Assembly (NCBI RefSeq): GCF_963678635.1
Contig: NC_087069.1
Span: forward strand, 7,948,633 to 8,012,632
Direction: 5' to 3'
From: Symsagittifera roscoffensis
Lineage: Eukaryota; Xenacoelomorpha; Acoela; Convolutidae
Length of the DNA stretch: 64,000 bases
Position 1 is the first letter of the stretch, and every line of letters starts with the position of its first letter. This document shows, in pieces, positions 11,457 through 23,732 of the stretch. A model generated the notes under the pieces. The model saw nothing but the letters and a program-made list of their open reading frames with translations, did not search any database and had not been told where the DNA came from. A program made the translations under genes and the position numbers.

Positions 11457-11660
11457 AGGAGACTTGACTGGAAGAGGTGACCAGCCGAGTGGGAAAGTGG
11501 TTCAGGAGCACTTAGCTTAACCAATAGGAGACTCGACTGGAAGAGGTGACCAGCCGAGTGGGAAAGTGGTTCGGGAGCACTTGAGCTGAACCAATAGGAG
11601 ACTGGACTGGAAGAGGTGGCCAGTCGAGTGGGAAAGTAGCCAAGAAGGATTCGGCAGCTC
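11457..11660 (+). repeat. Three 70-bp tandem repeats
   Basis: Units starting aggagact(t/c/g)gactgg begin at 11457, 11526 and 11596, spaced 69-70 bp, each with a gactggaagaggtg(a/g)ccag core. The third is the most diverged. They recur at 19165-19370, and their first one and a half units were captured into the 786-bp chimeric units. An AATAAA at 11390 lies just upstream. Confidence 0.8.
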
Positions 11661-12044
11661 TCGAGTTCTCAAGTTGGGCAGAACGGGTATCGTTAAAATC
11701 CACATTACATTATAGGAAATAAGTGTAAAATTGGATAAGCGAAATCGCCCGGTTTTGAGGAACGTTTTTACTTAAGCAGGCCTGGAGACAGGTCTACGGT
11801 TTTCTCTTGAGAGGTTTAGCACCCGGCGCTTAAGGTAATTTTAGGCTTAAGAAGGGGGCTAAAAAGGGGGGAGGTTAGAAGGGGGGCTGGTTAAGTTGGA
11901 GGTTGGCGGTTGTAAATTGTAAAAAAGGGGCAAATTAGAGTAACTAATTAGTCGACATCGTTGATTTAGTTACATTAGTCATTAACACGCGTTGGTAATA
12001 ATAGGTGGATATCGAAATTTAAACTCGAGTTAAGGAAGGTACCC

Positions 12045-12781
12045 CTCTCATGGCAGTACCTTACGTAAGTACAGAGTTACAACACTGGTTTGCCTGGTGC
12101 CTGATGGGTCTGACTCGCGAAGAGTACGATTCGGAAGAAAGGAAGAGGTCAAAAGAAGAGAAGGTTTTCCTTATGACAAATCTGAGGGATCTGATGATCC
12201 AAGAGGGAGCAGCAGTAGTGTGTGCGAAGCGGAGAGACGCTCTCTGTTTCATTCGATTCGTGATAGAACAAATCTCAGTACAAGCATTGAACACATGTGT
12301 CAAGATGCTGAGGGAGGGCGATGAGCGAGCAAAAGACTTACTCTTGCTAGCACTGCTGGATATGCATCAAAGCAAACCGATGAGGGTGAACATGAAAGAA
12401 ACCGAGGAGTTAGAGCCCATGAGAAAGATAGACGAAATCAGGAGATTCTCAAACAAGGAGCTGAGACTCACTAAAGAATCTATGGGGGCACTGTCGAAGT
12501 CCAGTGAATACTGTGGACCAATTAAGAAGAAGTCGTACAGCTACGTATCCGGAGTCATAGGGATAGCGTATAACCCGTTCCTGAGTGAAGACATACGCGA
12601 TTGCTTCTTCGATTACGAGCAGGCAGTGTTGCTAAGATTCTGGATGTCGAGAATTGTGACAATTAAGAGCGCTACCAATCCTCAGAATAAATTGGGATTT
12701 ATCTTGGAAGAAAAAGGTGACTGCACCTTCCGTGCCAAAATCCGACAAAAGAGTGGAGTTTGGGTTGGGATTCTCAGATGA
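12045..12781 (+). pseudogene. Accessory protein copy B, helical segment
   Basis: It matches 3557-4296 nearly base for base. It starts abruptly inside the coding region at the duplication junction, so there is no start of its own. B has an extra adenine in the run at about 12710 (gaagaaaaagg, where A has gaagaagagg) and a neighbouring g-to-t change. The frame therefore ends early at 12781. This difference is private to B and to this one unit. Confidence 0.65.
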
Positions 12782-13245
12782 ATTGCTGAGGACAAGCTTG
12801 ATGGTGGTGGGGATTGATGAGGCCATCATGGTGTCCTAGTCCCAACGCTGACTCGATACTGAGAGCGACACAAGACGTGCAGAGGGAACTGAATGCAGAT
12901 TGTAACCTGCGTGACCTTAACATCATATACAATGTGATGACAACGGCCTCTAGGAGCAACGGGGAAGATAAAGTGGAGTTGCCTGGCTGGGGACCAGAAG
13001 ACTGGGTCAAACCTGGTAGCTGTTTGGCGGAAGTCTGTGCACAGTAACACAGTAACCTTAATAAAGTGCCCGAGTGTGGGGCGCTGTCAAGGGTTTTCAG
13101 ATAGCTTGGAACTTAGCTGGACAACAAGGAGACTTGACTGGAAGAGGTGACCAGCCGAGTGGGAAAGTGGTTCAGGAGCACTTAGCTTAACCAATAGGAG
13201 ACTCGACTGGAAGAGGTGACCAGCCGAGTGGGAAAGTGGTTCGGG
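12459..13245 (+). repeat. Chimeric 786-bp unit, copy B
   Basis: The unit starting agctgagact occurs at 12459 and 13246, with the captured 3' region piece at 13040-13245. Copy B therefore has one full unit plus remnant where copy A has two. The unit length is 787 bp because of the private 1-bp insertion near 12710. Confidence 0.88.
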
Positions 13246-13599
13246 AGCTGAGACTCACTAAAGAATCTATGGGGGCACTGTCGAAGTCCAGTGAATACTG
13301 TGGACCAATTAAGAAGAAGTCGTACAGCTACGTATCCGGAGTCATAGGGATAGCGTATAACCCGTTCCTGAGTGAAGACATACGCGATTGCTTCTTCGAT
13401 TACGAGCAGGCAGTGTTGCTAAGATTCTGGATGTCGAGAATTGTGACAATTAAGAGCGCTACCAATCCTCAGAATAAATTGGGATTGATCTTGGAAGAAG
13501 AGGTGACTGCACCTTCCGTGCCAAAATCCGACAAAAGAGTGGAGTTTGGGTTGGGATTCTCAGATGAATTGCTGAGGACAAGCTTGATGGTGGTGGGGA

Positions 13600-15358
13600 T
13601 TGATGAGGCCATCATGGTGTCCTAGTCCCAACGCTGACTCGATACTGAGAGCGACACAAGACGTGCAGAGGGAACTGAATGCAGATTGTAACCTGCGTGA
13701 CCTTAACATCATATACAATGTGATGACAACGGCCTCTAGGAGCAACGGGGAAGATAAAGTGGAGTTGCCTGGCTGGGGACCAGAAGACTGGGTCAAACCT
13801 GGTAGCTGTTTGGCGGAAGTCTGTGGACTGGAGGGTCACGTTTGTGGAGGTCTGGACTGTGTGAAGACCTTAGAGAAACAACACAAGCAATTGACGGTAT
13901 TGTTTGGAAACGTCGTGATGAAAGGAAGAACGGAAATGGAACTGATAGCGGATTGTCATGGAGGGACCGAGGTGAATCTAGTGATTGCACTAGGATTCTA
14001 CAGCATGTTTAGTTCTTTAGAGTCACTATTGAATCTAGAACAGAAACATGAGATGGTCACAGCCATCAGTGTAGAGGTGTTCCCAGGAGTTCTGCAAACT
14101 GAGCAAAAGTACATAGGAAAATGGAGGGAAACGATCGAGACGGAAATGAACATCAGACACAGTGAGACTTATTGTAGACCATCAGGAGCACGATATTTGG
14201 TGGGTTCGACATTGGCTCCAATGTGCAAGAGCAGATACCCGGTACATTTCGTAGCTGTGGATGTAAAGGGTACGAGAACGATCGTGGATCAAGCCTTCTC
14301 AGTGCCGAAGTGTGTGAGACTGGCGAGAATGTCCGAGAAAACTTACGAGTTGCTATGTAAGATGTTCTAAGCAGTTCCAGAGAGAACCAAGGAAGAGTTG
14401 GAATCAATACTGGGAAAAAAGTTCATGGGATACGTGAGCGGGAACTTCAGTGACTTTGAAAGACAGAAACAGAGAGGATCAACTGTTACAGATTACAATA
14501 CAGTAGACGAAAATGATGAAGTCCACCGAGTGATGATGGAAGTGGAACCATTACTGGATGCTTCGGGAAACGTAATTGGAGGAGCATCATATTGACACAT
14601 GACGAGTTTCCCTGCCACTGCTTGTTGCAGACTTGGTGGTATCCCAAGCGTAGTAATCTGATGTTGATCTGGGACTCTGGAGAGCTACTCTCCATGGGCT
14701 TACCAGACTCATCACAGCCCATAACAATAGTGATAGTGGGAGTTATGATGGCGATACGATGGCTGGAGTCTCATGTGAAAGAAAACAATAGACAGGAAGC
14801 ACCGACGAGAGAACAGTTGCAGAGATTGGATTGTCTAAAAGATTTAGATCTTTTTGAGACAATATGCAAGATTCTAAACATTCCGATGGAAGTGAAGGAG
14901 ATATGGGCAAGAAAACGATTGATGCCATGGTTCAGAGCTAACATGACTGCATGGTTGCACGAATATGCTAAGAAGCATATGTCGAAGCACGGCAGAGTGT
15001 ACAGTGGATATCAGCTGGAAATTGGAGCGGGAGCCTTCAAGCGAATTTTCGTGACTCATCGCAATGCAGTGACCACCGCTGTGAAAAGAATTTCAAGGAC
15101 AAGCGAACGTAGTGGAAAAGAAAAGGAGGAGATGTTAAGGAAGATTTGGGGAGAAATGTGACGTTGTGTCTCCACAACAGCTTCTGCAGGAATAGAGAAT
15201 CTAACGTGGATCCCCTACCCTGTTGCAAACAGGGGGTAGAAGAGCAGAAGTGTTGGAGGACTGCTTCCAACAGCGTCAGAATAGCTAACGATGTGTTGCA
15301 GGACACAGAGACTGAAAACGCAGAGTCAGTATCACAGGAGGAGGAGAAGGAACATTGA
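13600..15358 (+). pseudogene. Accessory protein copy B, C-terminal half
   Basis: It is the counterpart of 5897-7655 at an offset of 7703 bp, with the same TAA (14368-14370) and the same frame changes near 14592 and 15146. It contains the Cys/His cluster near 13805-13870 and the SVPKCVRLA block near 14301. Two substitutions relative to A lie 12 bp apart near 14549-14560 (Pro for Ser and Asp for Glu). The shared lesions predate the duplication. Confidence 0.65.
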
Positions 15359-18300
15359 CAAATAGTCGAGAAAACAAGAAGCAAAAAGAAAGAAAATTAG
15401 AAAAATTTAGAAGTTTTAGAACTTCTAAACGACGAAAAAGAAGAAAACGGAAGAGCGATGAAGAAAAGTTAAAACTCAGAATTGTTTCATGTGTGTGAAA
15501 AACTCAAGTGAGAAACCAAGCAACCAAGTTGTAATTGAAAACTGAAAACATTTAGTTGAGTTTTGAACATTAAAGAATTTGTTCCATTTATGAATTTGCA
15601 TTCTAATTTTTAGTGAAGTGGCTTTAGAGACACTTATTATTTATTTAGAAAGGCTTGAGTGAAAATTATATTTAAATATTCCAGCCTGCATGATTGTTTT
15701 TAAACACTTAGGACGACTGATCACTTTGTGGTGACATGGAAGACTTGAGTAATCTCTTGAAGAGGAAGATTGTTGCATTGTTCCTTCTAACCAGAGAGTT
15801 TCTTAGTTTTAATATTCAGGACAATAAACAAGCAAGATTTGCGAAGGGAAGGAGCATAGTAGGATAATTTTAGCTTGCTGGTTGGCAGGACTGTACTGCA
15901 AACCAACAACTTTTAAATCTAAGGAAAAAGTGTTTAATCAGGACATTGAAATTGGAAGTCAGAAAAGATGTTTTTATCTTACTTCAAATCCTCAGTGTGC
16001 AGATTAATGAAAGAATTTGAAGGCTATAGTGATGTAGTATGATGCCATTTGTATTCTGCAGTGAGTCGATATGACGTGAATAAAAGTGATTTCGGCATTT
16101 TGTAAATTCTGTTTGATGACACTGTGCCAATTTTACGAACATTGCGAGATTCAATGAGGACATTGACCGGACTGTCCGGGGAGTATGTGACATTCGACCA
16201 GAATGTATCAAAACGTAAATTCAGCATATTCGAAGTTTTAGCAGTAAACCTTCCGAATTGGCGATTTTGAGGGAATAAGAGCGTTATTGGAACGATTGGC
16301 CAAACGGTGAGGGCTAAAATATTCTGGTGTTTCGAAAGTTTAAAAATTCGAATGACGTCATATTTCTGAGAAACGTCAGAAACCGCCATTTTGGCAAGAA
16401 AATAAAAAAAAAACACAACAACATTAGTTGCGATTGCGAGAACAACAGAAATTGTGATTAAGAAACGACAACAAATCGCGGAGTTAACAGAGAACGTTCC
16501 GAGTTGCTACTACCTTCCGAGTTGCCTTTGCGAAAAACGGTGAAGGGTGGAAGACAGCCTTCCGGGTTAAGGAGGAATCAAGCTTAACGTGCTTGATTCA
16601 GTGGATTCAAGAATCCGGAAGGGTTTTGGGACTGAAACTTTTATAATCTTGTATTAACTTTTAGCTTCCCTGTCATGTCCTGAATTGAATTTAATTAATA
16701 TCTGAATTCATTTTGATAAGGATGAGAAGCTAGGAGTTGGGGGAAAGGGTTGATCCATCTTCGATGGAGATGATGATTTTTATCTACTGAACAAAAACAA
16801 TAATAATTCAATGAATAGTAGTAGCCCTGTTTTTAGGAGTGACCTCGTGGTCTGGGGATACTGAGACCCAGCCATGAGCTCACTTTTTGCATGTAATCTA
16901 GTTAATTTGAGCGTTCTGGTCGAAGCCGGAGAACAGTAACGTTTTTTGTCGACCCGATGTTAGAAAGACCACCGAAAGTACTGGCTTGGTAGAGACGGTT
17001 AAAAGCATGTAAAGCTCTGTTTAGACGTTAGCCAGTCGTCTTAGGACGTAGTTTTATTTTCCATTTATATGTTATTTCCTGGCGAATGTTACACTTTGCC
17101 CCGCCCTTGTTAGTAAATGGTCTTATCTCATAGTCCACTCCGTCCTCTAGAGATAAACAAGACTGCTCGTGTGTGTCCCTTAAGTCATATCGATTAGTTT
17201 GTGGTAAAAAACACCTGAAATGGTTCCTTTATTGGACAGTATCAGAGTGTGAATCTTTGATTCGTACGAAATCAATACGACCAACTAGCTAGCCTCAATT
17301 CAATTTGGAACGATTTCGTTGTGCGATATAGTTCTCTATGCATAAACTTTTCGCGTCAATCTCTCAACCTTATGAGAGAAAATCTTCAAATCGTGCTCAA
17401 TTTTGTCCAAAGCTTAGCCAGTTTTGCAAATTTCAAGACCCCAGAACATTTTAAAAATAAATGGAGGTGAAATATTTTTTTTAATTTGAGCTCAGGAAGT
17501 CGATACCTCCAATGTGGTATCAGAATTTTTGTCGAAAACTCTTACTTCAATCAGCGAAAATGGACTGCATTAAAAACCACACCAAGCATCAATATTCAGT
17601 TGTCTCAGTGAGTCGGAACAATCAACCTTTTTGTTTCTTATATAACGTGTGGGGGCTTATAATCTATTATATATTTAAATGCGGGCTTCACTATCTCGCC
17701 ATGTTTAAGCTTTTTCAACGTATTATTTTTGCATGTTTAAGCTATATCGTATTGTGCCAGTCGGTCATATTTGGAAGTATGACCTTGAGAAAAGCAAAAA
17801 ACGCTTAATTTTGGAGTGAAATTTAATTTTTCAAAAATTCAAATGGAGCCTGTCATGCACGATTTTCTCGCGATAACTGAAAGTCAGAAAAGAGAAGTCA
17901 GAAAAATCGAGTGACAATCGCGGGAAAGTTGCAAGATAAATCAGTAGGAAATTGCTATTCGCAACTTCAGAGACAATAAAAATCTAGAGTAGAGCTGTCC
18001 TATTTGAAATAGAAGACAGAGTGTTCCTGAGAACTGGACAATTATCCAACTGGTCAACTATTCGAACTGGACCAGAGTGAACCTTCGGTGGAAAGGTGGA
18101 CAGCTTGAGTGTCCCAATGGTCCACATAAAACTGCATTCTAGAGTACAAACTTATTCTTGTTGTTGAAACTGGCAAACATTAAACTCATTTAGTTACACT
18201 ATTTAATTCTTGAGTTGCTTACCGACTTAATTACTCCCAATTCTTGAGCGTGCTACAATGTGAGTACCAATTTAAATTTCTAGAGTGTGTTTTATAATTG

Positions 18301-19752
18301 TTATGTTGAGGTAAGGCGAGTTTTAGGTTGATCCATCTGAAATGGATCAAAGTTCCACTGTCTAATAAAAGTAACTTAACGGATTGTTCCGACCCGGTTT
18401 TTAACGGCGTTCATGTATTTTGGGTATCTAGAGACCTAAGTATGGGGACGTTATTATTTCTAGAGTGGGGGGGATATTTTGGTAGTAGCCTTTAAGCGGT
18501 AACGGGTCGTAGTCTCATGTCACAAGCGAACCGAATTGGCTCCGACTGATTTGAGGTGGAAAAACACAAGAGATAGTGTCCCTGACTCTTGAGTCAATGG
18601 TTATAGGGCCTATTTTTCTTAAGCCTCATGTGTGACTGCAGTAGACGAATGTTACATAGTGTTTTTATGGCGCTCCTGGGTGTTTACGACATCAAGACTA
18701 CGGAGTCGAACCCACTTGAGACAGCTTCGGGCTACATGCCCATTCTAGAGTACCGGTGGTACGGTTCGACAGGAACGTGCAAACCTTCCGGTTTTACCGT
18801 GATAGCTTTTTAAGAAAACTCGAGAAAACTTCCTGGTACGCTCTCCGAACGAGGCTTAGCTAACCGAGTAAAGGGGGGCAACTAGGGGGACAAAAACACG
18901 AGCAAAAAGACAAAAAGCAAAACAAAAAACAAAAAAGAATAGAAAAAGGAACAAAAACCATAAAACGAAAAAAGACAGTGACTTTGACACCAGATTAGTT
19001 GGATCAAACCCTTATAATAATTAAATAGTATACCCATACAGTTTTAAAAAAAAGTTCGATCGTTTCGATCAACCTAGCAATTTAACACAGTAACCTTAAT
19101 AAAGTGCCCGAGTGTGGGGCGCTGTCAAGGGTTTTCAGATAGCTTGGAACTTAGCTGGACAACAAGGAGACTTGACTGGAAGAGGTGACCAGCCGAGTGG
19201 GAAAGTGGTTCAGGAGCACTTAGCTTAACCAATAGGAGACTCGACTGGAAGAGGTGACCAGCCGAGTGGGAAAGTGGTTCGGGAGCACTTGAGCTGAACC
19301 AATAGGAGACTGGACTGGAAGAGGTGGCCAGTCGAGTGGGAAAGTAGCCAAGAAGGATTCGGCAGCTCTCGAGTTCTCAAGTTGGGCAGAACGGGTATCG
19401 TTAAAATCCACATTACATTATAGGAAATAAGTGTAAAATTGGATAAGCGAAATCGCCCGGTTTTGAGGAACGTTTTTACTTAAGCAGGCCTGGAGACAGG
19501 TCTACGGTTTTCTCTTGAGAGGTTTAGCACCCGGCGCTTAAGGTAATTTTAGGCTTAAGAAGGGGGCTAAAAAGGGGGGAGGTTAGAAGGGGGGCTGGTT
19601 AAGTTGGAGGTTGGCGGTTGTAAATTGTAAAAAAGGGGCAAATTAGAGTAACTAATTAGTCGACATCGTTGATTTAGTTACATTAGTCATTAACACGCGT
19701 TGGTAATAATAGGTGGATATCGAAATTTAAACTCGAGTTAAGGAAGGTACCC
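15359..19752 (+). other. Long 3' non-coding region of copy B
   Basis: It is the near-identical counterpart of 7656-12044 and contains the same hairpins (15406-15429, 16558-16622, 18328-18350), 70-bp repeats (19165-19370) and AATAAA signals. Unlike copy A, it continues at 19753 into the gag leader, so this is the original right-hand context of the duplicated block. Whether 19752/19753 is an LTR edge, a join between two elements or simply internal sequence cannot be decided here. Confidence 0.6.
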
Positions 19753-20216
19753 TGGTCGGATTGGTAGGGGGGACGGACATAGACAATTCTGGTGATACCC
19801 AATAAGATTATTAGTTGGGGGGAGGAAAACGCGTGGCAATTAGGTACCAGACATATTTTTTTCGACAAAAGGTAGACATTGGTCACCTTTGAATTTTAGG
19901 CGGGCTCATCTTTCTGTTTTTATTACTTTTTCTAGCTTGGATTTTTTGTAGCATTTTGGTGAGGATTTGTGTTTAGTTTTTATACGAACAGGTGATCACA
20001 AGATACCTGCGCACAGGTTTTGGTCTCAAGTTGCTTGGAACATTGAAATAGAGGTAACTAAAAAGAAATAAGAAAAAGGGGGGTCAGCATTTGGCTTTTA
20101 AGAGAGGGTTTTTAGGAAAATTTTACTAGAGCTTGAGTGGTGGTACAAGGTACAGTGAAACAAGAAGTCCCCATAACGAAGAAGAAAGAGGTCCCACCGC
20201 TCAGACACTTTGCAGT
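19753..20216 (+). other. Leader upstream of the gag minisatellite
   Basis: This is unique sequence between the copy B 3' region and the 14-bp repeat. It begins tggtcggattggtagg, which starts with TGG as primer sites do. It does not fit the tRNA 3' arm pattern beyond that, so I do not call a primer-binding site. No gene is seen. Confidence 0.4.
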
Positions 20217-21080
20217 AGTCTTGGGACAGTGCAGTCCTGGGACGGTGTTGGACCAGTACAGTCTTGATACAGTCTTGGGACAGTGGTCTTGGGACAGTAG
20301 TCTTGGGACAGTGGTCTTGGGACAGTGGTCTTGGGACAGTGGTCTTGGGACAGTGGTCTTGGGACAGTGGTCTTGGGACAGTGGTCTTGGGACAGTGGTC
20401 TTGGGACAGTGGTCTTGGGACAGTGGTCTTGGGACAGTGGTCTTGGGACAGTGGTCTTGGGACAGTGGTCTTGGGACAGTGGTCTTGGGACAGTGGTCTT
20501 GGGACAGTGGTCTTGGGACAGTGGTCTTGGGACAGTGGTCTTGGGACAGTGGTCTTGGGACAGTGGTCTTGGGACAGTGGTCTTGGGACAGTGGTCTTGG
20601 GACAGTGGTCTTGGGACTGTGGTCTTGGGACAGTGGTCTTGGGACAGTGGTCTTGGGACAGTGGTCTTGGGACAGTGGTCTTGGGACAGTAGTCTTGGGA
20701 CAGTGGTCTTGGGGCAGTGGTCTTGGGACAGTGGTCTTGGGACAGTGGTCTTGGGACAGTGGTCTTGGGACAGTGGTCTTGGGACAGTGGTCTTGGGACA
20801 GTGGTCTTGGGACAGTGGTCTTGGGACAGTGGTCTTGGGACAGTGGTCTTGGGACAGTGGCTTGGGACAGTGGTCTTGGGACAGTGGCTTGGGACAGTGG
20901 TCTTGGGACAGTGGTCTTGGGACAGTGGTCTTGGGACAGTGGTCTTGGGACAAGGGTCTTGGGACAGGGTCTTGGGACAAGGGTCTTGGGACAGTGGTCT
21001 TGGGACAGTAGTCTTGGGACACTAGCCTTGGGACAGTAGTCTTGGGACAGTAGTCTTGGGACACTAGCCTTGGGACAGTA
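20217..21080 (+). repeat. 14-bp minisatellite, about 60 copies, upstream of gag
   Basis: The unit is gtcttgggacagtg, nearly perfect in the centre. Variants lie mainly at the right end (tagcct, aaggg) and in two 13-bp units near 20860 and 20885. Because 14 is not a multiple of three and the unit is free of stops in most frames, long open frames of repeats appear on both strands; these are by-products and not genes. It lies in the 5' leader position of the Gypsy element, just before gag. Confidence 0.95.
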
Positions 21081-21186
21081 GGTCTTAGAAAAATGGTCAA
21101 GTGGATCAAACACGAAATATAACTCGTCGTTGCGCGGAACGACATCAAGGGGCCCAGGGAAAACAAAAGATAACTTTTCAGTTAGC

Positions 21187-22545
21187 ATGGTCAGCACGAG
21201 GAGTGGCACCGAGAGCAAGACGCGAGAAGATGCGAGGGAAAAACAGGTGGAGCCCGCAATCGAAATCGACCTAGAGACACCAGACCAGAGCGTAGATGAA
21301 GTGGAGAAAAAGACAACGGAATCCACACCGATGCCCCATATGGAAGATCAAAATCCAAAAACCGTGGAGTTTTCGCCGATAGACGCGTTGGAAGACACAA
21401 CAGGCAAAACCCGAGAAACGGTGAAAGATGACTCTCAAGTAAAGAAGACATCTTTTACAGAAAAGTTGGCGATGATGGTCGGAATGAAATCGAAAGACAA
21501 CACGGCCGAAGAATCACAGACTGGAAGAGCACGAACATTTGGGACAGTGAGCACGAAGGCGACAGAAGCCGACCCAAAGGAAGAACAAGCCAGAACAGAA
21601 GAGGCAGCCGAAAACAAGACAACGGCTGTTCATGAAACAGCTGCTCTTGAGCTTGGCGACCTGATGAAAAAGCAAAATCAGATCGACAAAAAACTAAAGT
21701 ATAGTGAGGAAGATAGAGACTTAATAAGGAAAGAGTTAAAATACAACAAACACGAATATCTGGATAGTTATTTTAACCTGGCTAAGGCGACAGACGAGAG
21801 ACTCCAGCAGATGTCGGACAAGGTAGATGCCACCAATGTAGAACGAGATAAGAACATCAAAACAGATATGCAACAGTTGAAAAACCGATATGATGATGTC
21901 AACAGTCATTTAGGTAGCCTGGAAAAGAGAATGGACATAATGAACAGGAATCAGGCCGAAAGTTCGTGTGCAATACAGGCGAAATTGGATGCAATCTTGA
22001 GAAATTCTACCTCACAAGAAAGACCGGCAGTGGATCGCACGCAAGGCACCAGAGTTGACTTCGTGGAACCACAAAGGAACAAACGGCAATCGACACCATT
22101 GCCTTTAAACCGGGATGCGGTAAGCATAGCACCAACGGCTGCTAAAACAATCATGAAGAATGGAGCATCAAACACAATGAGTGGCCCGGGGGACTCAACA
22201 GCTAACAGCAACGCAGGTCCGGATGCCATGACGTGGGCAAGCACTTGGGAGATGATGAACAGGACTCTAGAGGCCTTCGCCACGAGAAACACTGACTCGA
22301 GCGATAGGAGAGACGGGAAATCAAGAAAAACTTTCAAGAAGCCAAAGGAATTCAAAGACGACTCCGATGGATGCATCGACACTTGGGTGGAAGTGATGAG
22401 ATTACACCTAGAGCAAGATAACTTAAATGATGAAAGACAAGCATGCACAGTCATACTCAGCAACTTAGGAGGCACGGCATTAAAATGGTCGCAAAGAAAG
22501 AAGAAGAACGCGACACCGCGGATAAGATCTTCGAAATATTGCTGA
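21187..22545 (+). pseudogene. gag: Ty3/Gypsy gag, N-terminal part
   Basis: The likely start is the ATG at 21187 (MVSTRSG); the frame is open further up only through a TTG at 21130. An acidic N-terminus is followed by a long coiled coil (about residues 150-270, Leu/Lys/Glu-rich) and then the beginning of a capsid-like region near residue 390, with a Phe-(x)-Asp...Thr-Trp-Val-Glu-Val-Met motif. The capsid then shifts frame within 22486-22520, in a purine run, to the frame that carries the rest of gag and pol. The first stop in this frame is at 22543. A tttcag acceptor-like motif lies just before the ATG. The frameshift may be programmed or a lesion. Confidence 0.75.
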
Positions 22546-23714
22546 ATCGATTCGGGTCAGGCATGAAGGGTCACCAAGCGATGATGCGATTTGAAAAGAG
22601 AAGGCAGAGGGACGACGAGTCAATAGATCGGTTCCTAGATGACCTCGAGAGCTTGAGAAGAAGGAGTGACCCAGAGGAGCCGACAAACAGAAGAAACTTT
22701 AGCATTGCCTCGAAGTTCATTGATGGGGTAAAAAGTGATGAATTAAGGACAATGTTAGCAACATACTACACATTGTCGAAAGACAGCGCACCAACCCCAG
22801 AAGAAATGAGGCAGAAATCAAGAGAATACATTCTGATGAAGCCCAAGAAATACTCATATTCAGAAAACAGGAACACGCTAGGGGGAGGCCAACCCCAGAG
22901 GTCATCATGGTACAAACCTAGAGATGATATGGACAAGCGCAGATCATGCGCGAACTGCGGACCGGCGGATCACCACGTGGCTGACTGCACAACATACAAA
23001 CAAGGCATGAAGAGCCAAGGATACGCACCGGATGAGGAGGACATGAGCCAGATGGAGGAAAACGAGTACTAAAATGGCTTAATCATCAAGATAGGCGCTA
23101 GATACTTCTTCTGTAACCAGGAGTGGCACTTCAGAATGGATTGTCCCTTGTTCTGGGAAGCGGTCAAGGACCAGAGTCACCCCAAACATAAGTTGGCATT
23201 AGCGGCGGTGCAGAATCAGCGGAACAGGCAAAACGAGTTTGAATCGAGGAACTTAGGAGCACCAAGCACGGAATTGCCGACGAAGACAGTGAAAGCAGTA
23301 ACACATGTTAATGGTGCGATAGAATCCGCGGCCGGGAACTCTCTAGAGATAAATTATGAGAAAGCGGCGACGGAAGCAATTGCCAAAGTGAAACAGGATC
23401 TAGCTGCGAAAGAAATAGAGCAACAACTAAAGCTGGAGATCGAAAGACAGAATTTTAACAAAGCATTAACCGGATCGAACCCAACACCAGAGGCTATACC
23501 GGGCTCAACAAAGACCGGGAATTGTAACACTGTAAAAATGGTGACGGGTAAGCCATTTGGCATATCGAAAATCGGGGCAAAAATAATGTCGATAATCACA
23601 GTGGGCGGCCACGAGGTAACCAGAAACTTGAGCGAACCGAGCGACCAGACAATAATGCACATTGACGTGTATGCAGATTACTTGAGTGGCATAAGCCCAC
23701 AAACGACTTCTTGA
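22443..23714 (+). pseudogene. gag: Ty3/Gypsy gag, capsid end and nucleocapsid, with in-frame TAA
   Basis: It continues the capsid (Phe-(x)-Arg-Arg-Gln-Arg-Asp-Asp-Glu-Ser type helix). A perfect zinc knuckle CANCGPADHHVADC follows at about 22947-22988 (Cys-x2-Cys-x4-His-x4-Cys). After a TAA at 23070-23072 the same frame continues with a second knuckle-like motif (Cys-x4-His-x4-Cys at 23115-23147) whose first Cys position is Tyr, one base away. The frame ends at a TGA at 23712-23714, but pol continues in the same frame, so gag and pol were probably one reading frame. Both zinc motifs would bind element RNA. Confidence 0.75.
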
Positions 23715-23732
23715 GCGCTGAGAGCACTGCTC

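Larger units (their letters stand above)
7656..12044 (+). other. Long 3' non-coding region of copy A
   Basis: This 4.4-kb stretch follows the accessory gene in copy A and recurs in copy B at 15359-19752. It contains no convincing gene. It holds a series of hairpins, AATAAA signals at 8120, 10656 and 11390, a TATATAA at 9937 and three 70-bp repeats at 11457-11660. Parts of it recur far away: 10053-10947 at 39693-40588, and 9391-9960 as diverged units across 41.5-44.5 kb. It could be a very long LTR, or a 3' UTR plus LTR. I could not find paired LTR ends or a tRNA primer site, so the boundary of the element is unresolved. Confidence 0.6.
3557..19752 (+). repeat. Tandem duplication A/B (8488 bp and 7708 bp)
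   Basis: Segment 3557-12044 is repeated as 12045-19752. The junction at 12044/12045 joins aaggtaccc (end of the 3' region) to ctctcatggcag (inside the coding region). The length difference is explained by one fewer 786-bp unit in B, a 6-bp insertion (acttca near 17963) and a few single-base differences. Only about ten differences are visible by eye, so the duplication is very recent. It copied an already broken gene, because both copies share the same stops and frameshifts. Confidence 0.92.

Noticed and set aside
19752-19770. Primer-binding site tggtcggattggtagg
   Set aside because: It begins with TGG at the edge of the repeated block, but the expected T-arm complement is missing and no tRNA match could be made by eye.
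20217-21080. CRISPR-like array
   Set aside because: The units are directly adjacent with no spacers, and the genome is animal.
20112-21326. Long open frames on both strands over the 14-bp minisatellite
   Set aside because: The 14-bp unit has no stop in most frames, so long repeats of Ser-Trp-Asp-Ser or Val-Pro-Arg type arise automatically on both strands. No non-repeat domain is attached.
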